From positions 682,001 to 746,000 of the forward strand of contig JAGYXB010001748.1 in NCBI GenBank assembly GCA_022495005.1: a stretch of DNA of 64,000 nucleotides, written 5' to 3'. Source of the DNA: Rhyacophila brunnea (lineage: Eukaryota > Arthropoda > Insecta > Trichoptera > Rhyacophilidae). A model generated the notes under the pieces. The model saw only the letters and a list, made by a program, of their open reading frames with translations. It was not told where the DNA came from and ran no database searches. Shown here piece by piece: positions 46,691 through 57,835 of this stretch. How positions within the stretch are numbered: the first letter of the stretch is position 1; each line of letters begins with the position of its first letter. Made by a program: the position numbers and the translations under genes.

Positions 46691-47815
46691 GTTCACGTAG
46701 TGGCATGGACCTGGGGTTAGCTTATTTCAGGAAGTCAACACCCATGATAGAATTTTTTCCAGTTTTGGTTGCATTATATTCCAAAACTCTTCTGTAAAAA
46801 TCGTTTCCGAGTTTATAAATGGAAATTTCTCGGTGTACATAGTAAACAAACCTACGAATAATAAAAGACAAAAAGGAACATACTGATTCATCGCAGTAAA
46901 ATCTGGTAATCAAATTCGCCATTTTGAAAAGCGACGATTTTGCGTAAATAAATATCACGTGGTCTGTACGTGTGCGGCAAACTTCGAATGTGTTTGTAAT
47001 TTTGTGCAAAGTGCGAATGTAATGTTTTCAAATAATTGATATGGATTAATTATACCATCGTATTATTTTCTCGAAATCATAAACATATTATAATAGTATT
47101 TGAGTATCAACCTATGTTCAATTTGAATTGGGTTATAATAATAATATACCCGTATATATATCAATAGTATGTTTGCTACAAAATCCACCCAAGTTATCAT
47201 TACGTACTTGCACAGGTTTGATTAAAAACTATGATGAAATTAACATTTTAAAAATATGAATGCTTAATATTATTTTGACAGCCCTGTTTTCTGATCGGCT
47301 TTACATCTCGCAGGTGTTCATTAAAAAAAAATAATGCTCCGCGGCAGAAATTATCAGTAATAATAATAATGTTTCTTGAAATAAAATCTCCGATGATTAG
47401 TGATTTTTGCGAAAAGATCGATTTAAATTAACGTAGTTACGACGCCGAGGTCCTTTTTATACTGAATTATATTTGAACGTCGAGCTCTTCAGCGGCCCCT
47501 TAAGCCACGCGGCTACTGTGGGTGTCTTATATATTATAATTATAATTATAAATATACATAATAATATAAAATATCTTGAAAATAATATAGCGCCGGACAG
47601 GACTCCATCATTCGTGCACTCATGCATCCGTCTGATCCCATCATAATATATGCTACCTATTCCAATTAAGCCATCTGTACCCTACCTATTTTCAACGAAA
47701 TTAACTAATAGTCATTAAACTGTCTTTAAAATCTCAAATTTCGTTGAAATTGGCAACTGGCTTTCATGATTTGAATCAACGCACTAATTAATTATTAAAT
47801 AGTAAAAATACTTAC
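46691..47815. other. AT-rich with a minus-strand ORF and a GC patch
   Basis: The minus-strand frame 46722-47009 codes for 95 residues without a known motif. Bases 47440-47525 form a GC-richer patch followed by a TA-rich run. No convincing gene evidence. Confidence 0.35.
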
Positions 47816-47853
47816 CTTGATCCATAGCCGGCGATACGTATCTCTCTATTTTT
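47816..47853 (-). CDS. Candidate small exon (38 nt), minus strand
   Basis: Bounded on the minus strand by the acceptor ATTGCTTCCTTTCAG and a consensus donor, CAAG|GTAAGTATTTTT. Two frames are open. One reads KIERYVSPAMDQ and includes an ATG; the other reads KNREIRIAGYGS. The length of 38 nt leaves a 2-nt change of phase that fits the 74-nt exon at 39239-39312 in both of these frames. Both splice sites are strong, which for such a short segment is unlikely by chance, though without transcript data it stays a prediction. Confidence 0.5.
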
Positions 47854-49449
47854 CTGAAAGGAAGCAATATTTTCTAATATGTATGTTTATGGGGTTTTCC
47901 GAATTATCTATCTATCTTCAAATAATAATGTTACATTCTAAAATCCTGTGAATTATTCATAAAATAAAAAACATAGTTTATTAATTCGATCATCGATTAT
48001 CCCGATCGAATCTACAGTAGTTATTCAAACCACAAAAACCATTATTTAATTATTACAAAATTTGAGAAGTGACTCAGTTAGATGACTATTAGTTAATTTC
48101 ATCGTAATTATGGAAGGCGTAGGTGGCTAAATTAATTTAACACATTGGCCGAAATCCTATGAATGCAGGTAAGTTCTTGTCCTATGCGACATTTTTTTTT
48201 TAATATTTTTTAATATTATAATATATAACACAAAACTTGATTTTAATTATAAATATATTTATTATAAACTACTACTATGTATTGAGGGACTTGACGATAT
48301 TTGAATGTTATTAATGGTTTGTTACTTTCTTTAATATAACTTCTAACAATGTTTATTTAAAGTTATATTATTTAACAATAATAGTAATAATAATATAAAC
48401 GTTTCATTCAAATCAAGAGAGAGTAAAGTGTTATTCAGAACATCCAGTTATAAAACATAACTTTTATAAAACGAGCTTTTATTGAACGGTTTTAGCGTAT
48501 TATTACTTTTTTTTATAACGATTACTTTTATAGATAAAACATAGTAATTTTTTAAAAAATAATATCTTACATGAATTTATGTTATATTTTATTTTTTAAA
48601 AAAATACTTATTAAAAAAAGTTTTTGTATGTAAAAAAGAGTAAACACTCTTTAATGTGAATTTTAAATTGCATGTTTCAAAATTATGTCTTAATATATAA
48701 CACTGATTACACTACATGTACCTACTTATACTTACAAAGTTTCTGTGACATAGATATGGTGCCAAAAGTTTTTACCATTGAGTATATGAAAAAAGGTATA
48801 GGCATAATACCAGGTAAGCTTGATGAAAGTTTTTGAAAGTATGCCAAGGTATATTTATGTAATATTTAGTTTCTTAGAATAAAAATACGAATTAAAAATA
48901 TCATAGCAATTTAGGTAGGTATATTGCAAAGCTTTTTGAATAATAAACATTAAAGAAGAAAAATAATGGCATGATTACAAATTTAATATTTTTCATATTT
49001 TTTTGGTTCGTTCATCCGATTGGCAGCGTATTCCAGAATACTCGAGGCATATATTAAACTTCAGAAGGCTTTTTTGATTGGAGTTTTCATTCTTATATTT
49101 CTGCATCATTATAATATGAAGTATCTTATTTATAAAATTAAATTTAATACGATATCAGAGAATACTGTGAAATCGAAAATAATTATTATTACATTTCCTT
49201 TTGTTAGGTTTTGACATTGTGGTATAGTTCTCGAGATAACATCTCTAATAAACGTGGTTTACAAGAAACCGTAGTGCTTTGTAGCTTAATAGTGATTAAA
49301 AAATAATTCTCTATGATGCCGTCTATGATGAAATTTTCTGATGTGAACATTAATAATTATTGTTGATGAACTCTTTGTGACTTGTGACTGATATTGTGGT
49401 GAAAATCATCTACTATCTTATATTATTAAGATAAATTTCTTAAACTTCA
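47854..49449. other. AT-rich sequence, nothing recognised
   Basis: A strong plus-strand donor motif, ATGCAG|GTAAGTT, lies at 48168-48175 without a matching acceptor or open frame. Nothing else noted. Confidence 0.4.
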
Positions 49450-49640
49450 ATGAGATTTTTTTATTCAAGATTGAAAAATACCCAAGATTTATGATAGTAT
49501 CATTCTTCGTTAAAAATACATAATTTTTAATAAGCTCAGAGACATTTCAAATAAATTATGGGCTTCCACAAAGTAAAGTTTTGTATTAACAGAATATTGT
49601 TTTTACGAGAAAATGGATGTTAGCTACTATATTTATAACT
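49450..49640 (-). mobile_element. Diverged SINE copy
   Basis: From low to high coordinates it follows the tail ('tattcaagattgaaaaatac', 'caagattta') and the body ('atgggcttccacaaagtaaag', 'ttttgtattaacaga', 'ttacgagaaaatggatgttagct') of the minus-strand SINE at 45360-45596. No head or B-box remains. Highly mutated. Confidence 0.55.
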
Positions 49641-50339
49641 ATTATAGTTAAACAAATAATAAGATCCCATTTATTTAGGTACTTGTTTTATGTTGCGCAA
49701 TTTATAAATCAATAAATAGTGGATTTTCAAACGTTTACTTACGTGTTGCTATTTCTAATATAATTTTTTAGTTTACTGAACGGTCAAACGTCTTTTGGTT
49801 GTGACAAAAGGATTTAATAAATAAGAAATTATCATTTTGTGAAAGCTTCACTGAGACTCTTTACAGGTGAAAATATTATTTTAGACACTTATAGAAACTC
49901 AATTCTGAAAATTTAATTCGGACCGGTTAAGTAAAAAAATAGTAAAACTAACGCTTTGGATACCACTATCGCATTTCATTTGTTCTAAAATATTTTTTTT
50001 ATATTTCGCGTACCCTCGATTAAATAATGCTGCTCTAGAGTCTAGTGCATGCCATACAATGTATGGCGTGCACAAACTAAGGTATTGGAAAATTATCCGC
50101 GTAGTAATCTCAGAAAAACTTTGAAGTCTTCCCGTTTGTTACAGGCAACTACTCATACAAATTTAAACTTTTTTCCGCGAAATGTTGTAATGTGTACCTG
50201 TCGAAGTCCTAACGATGACGTTAAATATAAATATAATAAAAAAATAATGATGGTTTTAAGCTTTGAATAGACAGCAATCTTTTATCACTTCCCATTCTAG
50301 CTGTGTACATTTAAAAAAAATATATAAATTAAAAAAAAT

Positions 50340-50425
50340 ATATATTGTATTCAATCAATAATTCACAAGATTTAAGAATGTAACATTCTCTATTGCGTAC
50401 ACATTATTTGGAAACACCTAACCGA
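50340..50425 (-). mobile_element. SINE 3' tail fragment
   Basis: Contains 'caataattcacaagatttaagaatgtaacattct' and 'ggaaacacct', nearly identical to 15605-15670. The rest of the SINE is missing. Confidence 0.5.
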
Positions 50426-50627
50426 AAAAAAAATCTTGTTTTTTTAAACAGTACATGTTCAAACACGCGCGTTATCATGATCTTACTCCCTACTTCAGTT
50501 TTAGTTTATCAATTTATGGCTACGGCCGTATGTTGTAGCTTAACCACTGGGGAATACCAAAAGAAATGGCGTTTTTTTAAAAAAAAAACACTACCTTATT
50601 CTTAGGTCAATAATTATTATAAAGCAA

Positions 50628-50740
50628 TCATTATTCGTAGGATGTTTATAAATCACACTTGAATGGTCAAAGACATAGCTTATAATAAGTATCTTTAGAA
50701 TTATCTTCAAATGTGTTAATTTTGCCCATTTTTTTAATAA
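50628..50740 (+). repeat. Short interspersed repeat C, copy 1
   Basis: About 110 bp ('tcattattcgtaggatgttt', 'gaatggtcaaagacatagct', 'tcttcaaatgtgttaat') also found at 63899-64000 in the same orientation with small indels. Class unknown; the second copy runs off the window. Confidence 0.75.
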
Positions 50741-51704
50741 TAAAATGCCTAATTCTTGTCAAATTTGGGATCACAGAGATTATCAATATATTTTTTTATC
50801 GTTAATATTTCACTATAATAATGTCAACATAAATTATACTGATGGTTTTATAAATGCGTTTGAAAATTAATAAATTTAAAAATTTTTAACACCACTGCAC
50901 ATTTATGTACTGAAATATGACTATATTCTAAAACATTAGAGCGAGAGGTTTAAAAAAATACTATTTTATGTAATAAAAATACTTTATGCAGTCATCAAAT
51001 GTTTACAATAAATATGAAGGATAATAAGGCTTCAAAATTATATAAATAGATTATCTACAACGTTTAAGGAATGTCCAGGATCATGCTTTGAAAATAGAAT
51101 AAAAGCTCCATTTTGACGTACGCTGAGCATGTCCCCCCTTAACGCGCTTTTATATGTATATATATACGCCTACTACTAATTTCGTCATAATTAGATAAGA
51201 TGCACGTGGCTCGCACGATCGAATCCAGTCGATGCAGGTTCGAGTCTCGTCTGGCGTTGTATTTTATATATTATGTACCTATATATCTGAGGCTATTTCA
51301 AATTATGCATATTTAAAAATATATGGATATTCACTATGATCATTTAATAATACATGGGGAGAAAATAGATAGTATTTTAAATAAGCAATTAGATTTATAA
51401 TTTACCTTTATTGCACTACATATATCAATTTATTTATTAACATTGCTTATTCGACTATATATCTTTACGAAATAATTTACCATCTTACATTTCGTGCTCC
51501 CATTTGAAGCAGGTGCTGCGTTATTAATTTTATGACTGTTTCTTAAAATACTACTAAATAATAACGAAACCAACACCTTCTTCTGTTAAAACGGCGAGAA
51601 TTTAAAAATGGCCATATTTATTTTAATTTATTACACACTTTCGGTGAAGAACAACTATTTTAGCGATATTATTAGTAACAATAACAACAAAATCAACTTA
51701 CTAC
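50741..51704. other. AT-rich with an isolated tRNA T-arm-like word
   Basis: Bases 51232-51256 read GCAGGTTCGAGTCTCGTCTGG, a good B-box and T-arm. No A-box, D-arm or anticodon arm lies at the right distance upstream, so it is likely a SINE head remnant rather than a tRNA gene. No other features. Confidence 0.35.
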
Positions 51705-51834
51705 CTAATGTATAACCGGGTAATTTTGAATCGTTTCCGGAAGATTGTACGTATTCAGTTGACCGTACCACAGTCCACCGTGAGATGTTGTATCGGAAAT
51801 AGATGACTGTATAGTATTGAGATCAAATTTATGT
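51705..51834 (-). CDS. Candidate terminal coding exon (42 codons and stop), minus strand
   Basis: On the minus strand a T-rich tract ends ACGTTTTATTTAG just before 51834. The frame then reads on from one left-over base: HKFDLNTIQ, SSISDTTSHGG, LWYGQLNTYNLPETIQNYP, ending VIH and TAG at 51705-51707. The other two frames close, so if this is an exon its frame is fixed. The peptide is balanced and rich in Tyr, Gly, Ser and Thr, unlike the Ile/Phe/Lys-rich translation of random AT-rich DNA. A donor-like GTAAGT at 51696-51701 directly follows the stop, so the exon might splice in the 3' untranslated part. I cannot name the protein. Confidence 0.45.
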
Positions 51835-51970
51835 CTAAATAAAACGTTTACATAATAAAAAAAAAAACAACCGGAATACAATGGAAAGACATAAGATAAT
51901 AAGTAAGTACTACATTAAAATTCTGGTACGTGTTTGTAAGTATCAAAGCATACCCTTATCATATTAATCA

Positions 51971-52150
51971 TATTTTAAAAACATCGATTTTTATAAAAAA
52001 TATAAATGTGTATAACTTGAAATCCTTTTTATTTATATAAAATTTTATTTAGGTATTGTTACAATATTTATGCTCGATTTGATATAAATAAAAAGGATTT
52101 CAAGTTATACACAGTTATATTTTTTATAAAAATCGATGTTTTTTAAAATA
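51971..52150. repeat. Near-perfect long hairpin (~68-bp arms)
   Basis: Arms 51971-52038 and 52082-52150 are inverted copies with one substitution and one 1-nt indel. They include AAACATCGATTTTTATAAAA, CTTGAAATCC and TTTTTATTTATAT. The loop is about 43 bp. The arms are AT-rich and non-coding. The very low divergence suggests a young fold-back element or a source of a long hairpin RNA. Confidence 0.9.
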
Positions 52151-52407
52151 TAATGTAATAATAACGAAAGCTATGTACCAAATATGTGACAAATTTACAT
52201 TTTTTTTTACAATTGTAAGTTTATCTTTGACCTAAAAAAATATCTTTTTAATGTTTTCAGATACATATTTATGAATTAATACAGTTGAAATTGTAAATTA
52301 TCAACAAAAAAAATCACAAATTGCAAGCTTCGTATTTTTCCGCTAGGTTCTCTGTTGGCATATAATATTATCCCCCTTAAGTCGGCGTGGACAATCGGGC
52401 CCGTGTG

Positions 52408-52581
52408 TTAGTTGACAGACCCTGGCAAACAGCTCCGCTCGGTCAGATCCATCAGCGGGCAGACCAAGAAGACGTGTTCAGCGCCTTGATGGTCGTACCC
52501 GCATGTGCATTCTGGCCCATGTCCTATCAAACGAAATCCGTGAAATGCGAAGTCACCATGGCCGGTCAGAAACTGGCTTAC
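52408..52581 (-). pseudogene. Non-LTR retrotransposon RNase H / zinc-knuckle end
   Basis: The minus strand reads SQFLTGHGDF, then RLIGHGPECTCGYDHQGAEH, then VFLVCPL. This is the end of the RNase H region followed by the C-x-C-x5-6-H-x4-C type knuckle found at the C-terminus of R1-, I- and Jockey-related elements (family usage: LTGHGxF... SPxCxxC... EHxLFxCP). It ends at a stop at 52408-52410 and starts right after a TAG, with nothing upstream intact. Base composition here is GC-rich compared with the surroundings, which fits the recent arrival of element sequence. Confidence 0.8.
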
Positions 52582-53528
52582 CTAGTATGTTGGTCTTAGT
52601 TGTCTCACGTGAAGAATTCAGGACACATGTGGAAAAACAGATACATTTGTCGTCCCTTGGTGGATGCCAACCACCTCGACTGCCATGTATCAGCTCAATC
52701 ACGTAAATAGCTCCTAAGCCATGAAATTCGACGTCGACTGCTGCCACGCGTATCGTTAATATATATCAATTAGTACTGCTCGCATAATAATCTGAGGATT
52801 GTTACCAATGAATTGATTCAGGGTGATGATGATAATAACAATAATAATAACGAAATACATAGGTAGGTATATATTATCACAAATTTGATAAATCATGAAC
52901 GTTGAAATGTAAGAGGAAGAGGAATGCAAGAGGAATGGAATTAGCTTGAACAGGCCTCCATCTAGCTGCAGATTTATATTTGGTGTTATTTTCATAAAAC
53001 TTAATGCTGTGATTATTTGAATTATTGAGGTAGGTATATTAAAATATTAATCACATACTTTGCAAGCAGGCATGCGTTAATGTATACGTAACCTTATTGA
53101 TTTCAACGTTATGTAATTTTATTTAAATACGAGTATAATAACACTATTAGGAAGATAAGTTGTTTTTTTTTTAAATATTTTTGTGGAGATAATTTTTAAT
53201 TTAAGTCTTTTTTGTCACTTTTTGATTCATTGTATTTCACTAGGCATAATCCTATTTTTTTAAAGAACCACTTTCCATATACACAGTAGCATTGACATTT
53301 TTCCATCTCATATAATATTAATTATACCCACACGCCTTCGACGGAAATGAAACCTTTTTCTCAGATTAAGCCTGACCTCCATAAAGTTTTCCTTACCATT
53401 TCCAAACTGACTAATTAATGACATAGGTATAGTTCAGGGACACCGATACCGGCTTCAAACAAGTCAACTAATTTACTGTATATTGGAAATATAATGGTAT
53501 ATACGTATCTATACGATGTACTTCTTAC
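52582..53528. other. GC-rich flank of LINE scrap, then AT-rich DNA
   Basis: Bases 52582-52750 keep the same GC-richer composition and probably belong to the same retroelement in another frame, but no motif is readable. The rest shows nothing. Confidence 0.35.
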
Positions 53529-53541
53529 CTTTCTGCCTTTC
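53529..53541 (-). other. Possible 13-nt microexon
   Basis: On the minus strand an acceptor-like AATACCTTTTCAG and a donor-like AAAG|GTAAGAAG enclose only 13 nt. Microexons of this size exist, and a recursive-splicing exon would look similar. The pattern could arise by chance in this AT-rich DNA. Confidence 0.2.
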
Positions 53542-53647
53542 CTGAAAAGGTATTGTGTATTATATAATTGAGGTTATTTAAGTAATTTCTCGTACATACA
53601 AATATGTAAGCAATTTTTCCTCAATATTGCGTAATATTATATGCAAT

Positions 53648-53695
53648 AATATCAATTCAATGCTGGATGAAGGCCTATCCAAACTGATCGCTTTC
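53648..53695 (+). repeat. Solitary unit related to the 14.6-kb tandem array
   Basis: Reads 'atcaattcaatgctggatgaaggcctatccaaactgatcg', with the same order of words as the array core. Confidence 0.5.
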
Positions 53696-53769
53696 TACTT
53701 AGTTATAGATATTGCAAGGCCACATAACTTCCGCAGAATATAACTAACTCACATCCCAGCCGTATCCGG

Positions 53770-54180
53770 AAATTTGTACGTAAACTGTTCACCGCAGGAC
53801 ACTTATTCGTGCGCCGCAGTACGTGAAACATGAGTTCGTGTAACATTTAATCAAATGACGAGTTCTTCGTTAAGCATTTCACCATGGGGTATATTTGTAC
53901 GTATGCTACAACATGTGGAGATGTCTTTACTAGGTTAGGTTAGGTTAGGTTATGTTATGTTAAGTTAGTTAGTTATGTTAAGTAAGTTGTTAGGATAATC
54001 TAATTGGAACAGTACTATTTGCAAACTATCGCCGCATTTTGTAAGATACGTACAAATGTATTCCACGGTGAAATGTTCAACGAAGTACTCGTCATTCGAT
54101 AAAATGTTATACGAACTCATGTTTCACGTACTGCGGTGCACGAATAAGTGTCCCACGAAGAACTGCATACGTACAACTTA
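53770..54180. repeat. Fold-back element with ~125-bp arms and a TTAGG-like core
   Basis: Arms of about 125 bp (53770-53895 and 54050-54180) are inverted. They share GACACTTATTCGTGC, CCGCAGTACGTGAAAC and GACGAGT(A/T)CTTCGTT. The loop contains four tandem TAGGT units (53931-53950) and further degraded 'ttatgtta' repeats. (TTAGG)n is the canonical insect telomere repeat. No ORF, and the target duplication is uncertain. Confidence 0.75.
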
Positions 54181-54484
54181 CATGTAACCCATCCCAGCTG
54201 CCTCTAAACCTTCGTAATATTATTGTTACTGTGCTTCCCGTAGATCTCAATTCATTTTTTATTAACACTATTTATTACACGGCATACTCCCTGTTTATTC
54301 GTATTAAGATTTTGTTCTTTCAAGTTGTGCCGTCTTCCATGTTTATAATGCAAAATATGTGATTACTGATTGAGTACAATATTATTATATAACTAGTGTA
54401 GGTTATAATGTCATTATGCTATGACAAAATATCGACACGTTTTCTTATATAAAGTAATTATTGTAAGCTATTAACTATTATCAG

Positions 54485-54800
54485 CATGGCCCCCGCAAGG
54501 GGGGGCTGACAAGGCTGTAGCCTGGGGGCCCGGGCTCTGGGGGGGACTCGGCATGACGTTAAAACCAGTTAGACCATTAAAATTTTAAATTATATAATTG
54601 AACGATGTAATTTTTGATTATGTGATTAAAGTATATGTATTAAAAATAGAAAAAATCGTTAATAATACACTGAATAGGTGCCCTTAATTTCAGCTGAAAC
54701 ACAATTTGAAAAACGTTAATGTAGTGTGTCGCACTGCCTTTAACCTTAGCGATAAGTAGGGGGTCCGCCAAAGACCCCATTCTTATAGCCCACATTTCTA
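54485..54800 (+). repeat. Interspersed repeat B, copy 1
   Basis: Starts with a GC-rich edge ('cccccgcaagggggggct', 'tgtagcctgggggcccggg') and ends with 'caatttgaaaaacgttaatg', 'tgtagtgt', 'gataagtagggggtccgcc'. The second copy at 61105-61425 has the same two edges. No coding frame. Ends rich in GGGGGCCC could be worn inverted repeats of a DNA element. Confidence 0.65.
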
Positions 54801-55567
54801 TGATCCGACTTTAATAATACGACAGTCTTGCAATTGGTGAGTCTGTACTCAAATTATACTGACCGATTAAAATCAAATTCACGTTTCCATTATTTAATCA
54901 CTACGTGTGGATCTAGAGCATGGTTGTTTATAAATAAGTTCCATGAGTTCCAGCGGAGCAACGGGATCCTGGTATGATCGGGGAAAACGGAAGAATACTG
55001 GTGATCGAAAGGGATTGTAAGGCAGAAACACATTGATATCACGTCACGTGATCACGTCAAGTTCACGATAAGGTAGATATTCGCCACGGGCATACATGTA
55101 TCAAAACCACACTGAATAGTATCATTTCTCACCACGCACTCATGCATGATTGAACTTTTTTTCTGAAAATTTACCCATTTCAGAGTCACGAGATTTAATG
55201 TATCGTTTTAGTAGTTTGAAATTAAGCTATAAATGAGAGGTAATTGACATAATATTTTTTTAGATTGTCTTTATTATTGAATGTTATGATATATGATATA
55301 TGAATGTTATGATATATATTATACTACTCATATAAGTTAACGTGACGTGATACTCAACCAATGTGTTTCTACCTTTAGGGCTAACAAGTGGTATTACCCA
55401 AGAAGCGACCATGCAGTAAAAGTTTTAGTTACGTGAAGCCACGATTCTCTGACATGTTTAGAAGCCTCCTTTGATTAACCACTATTTAGTATTAAAAATA
55501 CAGCAATAAATTGGCAGGATAGTTTTACATTTGATTTGAATTTTAATGTTTTAAGACTTTGATTGAT
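54801..55567. other. Sequence of mixed composition, nothing recognised
   Basis: An imperfect direct repeat of 'gttatgatatat' lies near 55282-55318. Nothing coding seen. Confidence 0.4.
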
Positions 55568-56055
55568 TTTTACCACGTTTTTATTAGCTTGTATTCTTGT
55601 TTGTCCAGTACAGATTTTTTCTTGTGTGTCCAATACAAATTTTTTCTTGTTTGTCCAACATTTGTATTGGACGATTGAAGATTTTTAACTAACTTCCCGA
55701 CTAGCTAGACATTTGAAACTTTTAGAATATATTAGAATACGACGACAATGCATTCTTTTAATACTTTTGGCCATCTTTAAGCAGAATTGAATTCATTTTC
55801 AGTTAATTCTGTTTTGTATGTTTCGGAAAAAAATCGTTAAAAGTAAAACACTATTATTGGTTGCTAAGGGGTCCTAGTAACTAAATTATTAATATATACG
55901 TGCGTTACTATGGAAATCAATATGATATTTATTCAGTATTTCTGTCAAGTACACAAAAGTATTTATTAATACATAGAATTATCAAGTGTTTATGATTCAA
56001 CAGAAAATTTAAAAACGTGGTATATAAAAAGTTCTTTTTATCTTGTAATTATTTA
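55568..56055 (+). repeat. Interspersed repeat A, copy 3
   Basis: Full-length partner of the repeat at 18211. It carries three successive 'cttgtttgtccaata'-type words (55590-55680) against two in copy 1. The right part is 95% similar by eye and includes the common end 'cgtggtatataaaaagttct'. Confidence 0.8.
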
Positions 56056-56629
56056 CAATCAAGTTGTAAAAAATAAACTGGTTTATTTCTGACAAAGCGA
56101 CTACCTCATCGTCTCATAAAAAATGGGGTAGAAACATAATATTATACAGGTATTGTATCATAATACACTATACAGTATAGGTACACCATACAAACATTAC
56201 AAAACTGATGCTATATGTAGTTATTTTATCATATAAAATTTCGTATCTACTCTTATTTCGCACTCTGGTATGGGTATCACTATCTGTCATGAATATGTTA
56301 GTTTGTACCGGGAAACGTTAACAATCACTTTGTTTGGCTTGACAGGGTGCCACTTAATAAGGTAAACAACCCAATTTTAGTAGCGGCCAACCGCCTGATG
56401 CTTAGGAATAGCGGCATTATTAATTCAACGTGAGCACAGAAAATGTTCTGCAAGAAAGGTGTTAAAAGATATTATAGTGCTTGTGTATACTTGCTACCTA
56501 CTTACCTTTACCTTTATTATTTGTTACGTTTTATTTGATAAGTATATTCTTCTTCAGTGCCACATTAGTTACGGAATATTATCAACGATCACTTGTCTTT
56601 ATACTATTATTACACAATATAATACTAGA
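56056..56629. other. AT-rich sequence, nothing recognised
   Basis: Two overlapping ORFs beginning at 56459 and 56481 run into the SINE and have no domain. A donor-like minus-strand site near 56505 lacks an acceptor. Confidence 0.4.
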
Positions 56630-56850
56630 TGTAATATTAATGTCGTGGGTCCCAGATTCGAATCCTGGGTTTGGCAAGGACACGTCATACTGTTTCTCAA
56701 TTCAGAGTATGGACCTAATAGGTTGAGGAAGTGGCTGACATCCATTTTTCGTAAAAACAAAAAATCTGTTAATTAATACAAACCTCCACTCTGTGGAGAC
56801 CCATATGATCTTATTAGGATTGGACATGGTCGAAAAAGAAATATATTAAC
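56630..56850 (+). mobile_element. tRNA-derived SINE with B-box
   Basis: The best body copy: B-box GATTCGAATCC at 56655-56665 in a 'cccagattcgaatcctggg' stem-loop, then 'ttggcaaggacacgtca', 'atggacctaataggttgagg', 'aagtggctgacatccattt', the 'cctccactctgtggag' hairpin and 'ggattggacatggtcgaaaaag'. The A-box half is missing. RNA polymerase III boxes at the 5' side and a conserved body define a SINE. The partner LINE supplying its 3' end is not identified. Confidence 0.8.
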
Positions 56851-57500
56851 CAGGCAGTGTAGTGATAAATGAAATAATGCCATGTATTCGTTTTGAAAAA
56901 CCATATTTAGCCTTTTTTGAGGTACCTACATCTTTTAAAAAAAAATTATTAACACAATTCATAGATTAATTAAGCAAAGAGGCATGGGATGCTAAAGACC
57001 GAGTTTCATCACGGTAAGTAAAACAGGCAATAGGTGTATTTTCCTACAATCTATATCCGGAATTGGACTGATCAATCCATTTTCTCGCATTTTACGCTCA
57101 ATTTACTATGTATATAGTATAGTAACACCAACAGAATTTTCTATATTCGAGCGATTCAAAATTGTTGTGGAGTATAATATTGATGGACTGTTTGTGGTAT
57201 TATTGAAGCGCATAAAAAGTAGGTACCTATCTCTCAAATATTACCATTATTGAATATGCATTACATTCTTCTTACGTGTTTAATTTTATGCCATATTTCT
57301 CCACACTCAAAAATCGTACCTTCTTACAGCCACACCCAGAAGGGAACGCACTTATTTTTCTGTTCCGTGATCGGGGAATATTTTTGATTTGGTGCAACCG
57401 AACCGGTTAAGATTTTCTACTGTAACCTAACCATAAATCGAGCCTTTAAGAATCTAACAGTTACTACCATGCAATAATTGAGAAGAACAGTTACTTTATA
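56851..57500. other. AT-rich sequence, nothing recognised
   Basis: A plus-strand donor motif CACG|GTAAGTAAA near 57013 has no convincing exon upstream. Confidence 0.4.
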
Positions 57501-57835
57501 GCGCTTGTACACTTGCATGGATTGAATGGCACCAATAGTGTGTATTTTGAACTATCGCGATAATAACTGTTTGCACGTCAAAGTGGCGAATGTCTCTCCA
57601 ATCCCATTATTCAATCGTAAGCGAGACGCGATGTTGTCGTTGTATCGTGTTATTTACTGGTTCGGATTAATTCATAGATACTCGGTAAACTTCAAAATGT
57701 TATGTGCTGTGCAGTTCATATTTCTTCCGCCACTATCGTTCTACTGAAAATTCAGAAGCTTCTGAACTTTTTTGATACATGCGTGCAATCTCGCAATTTG
57801 CAAGATAATACGTGTTTACCCGTGCATTTTATTGT
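57501..57835 (+). mobile_element. CACGTG-ended short element, copy 2
   Basis: Starts 'gcgcttgtacacttgcatgg' and shares 'ctatcgcgataataactgtttgcacg' and 'ctctccaatcccattattcaa' with the copy at 58820, and (inverted) with 16164-16552. The right end is near 'acccgtgcat' at about 57825. The open frames inside are incidental. Confidence 0.6.

Noticed and set aside
46722..47009. 95-residue minus-strand open frame as a gene
   Set aside because: No domain, no splice or promoter evidence, and length is within what chance allows in a 64-kb window.
48168..48176. Strong plus-strand donor ATGCAG|GTAAGTT
   Set aside because: No acceptor or sustained open frame upstream. A single donor motif is not enough.
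52387..52706. Overlapping plus-strand open frames in a GC-rich patch
   Set aside because: They are antisense to the retrotransposon RNase H / zinc-knuckle reading on the minus strand, which explains the open frames.
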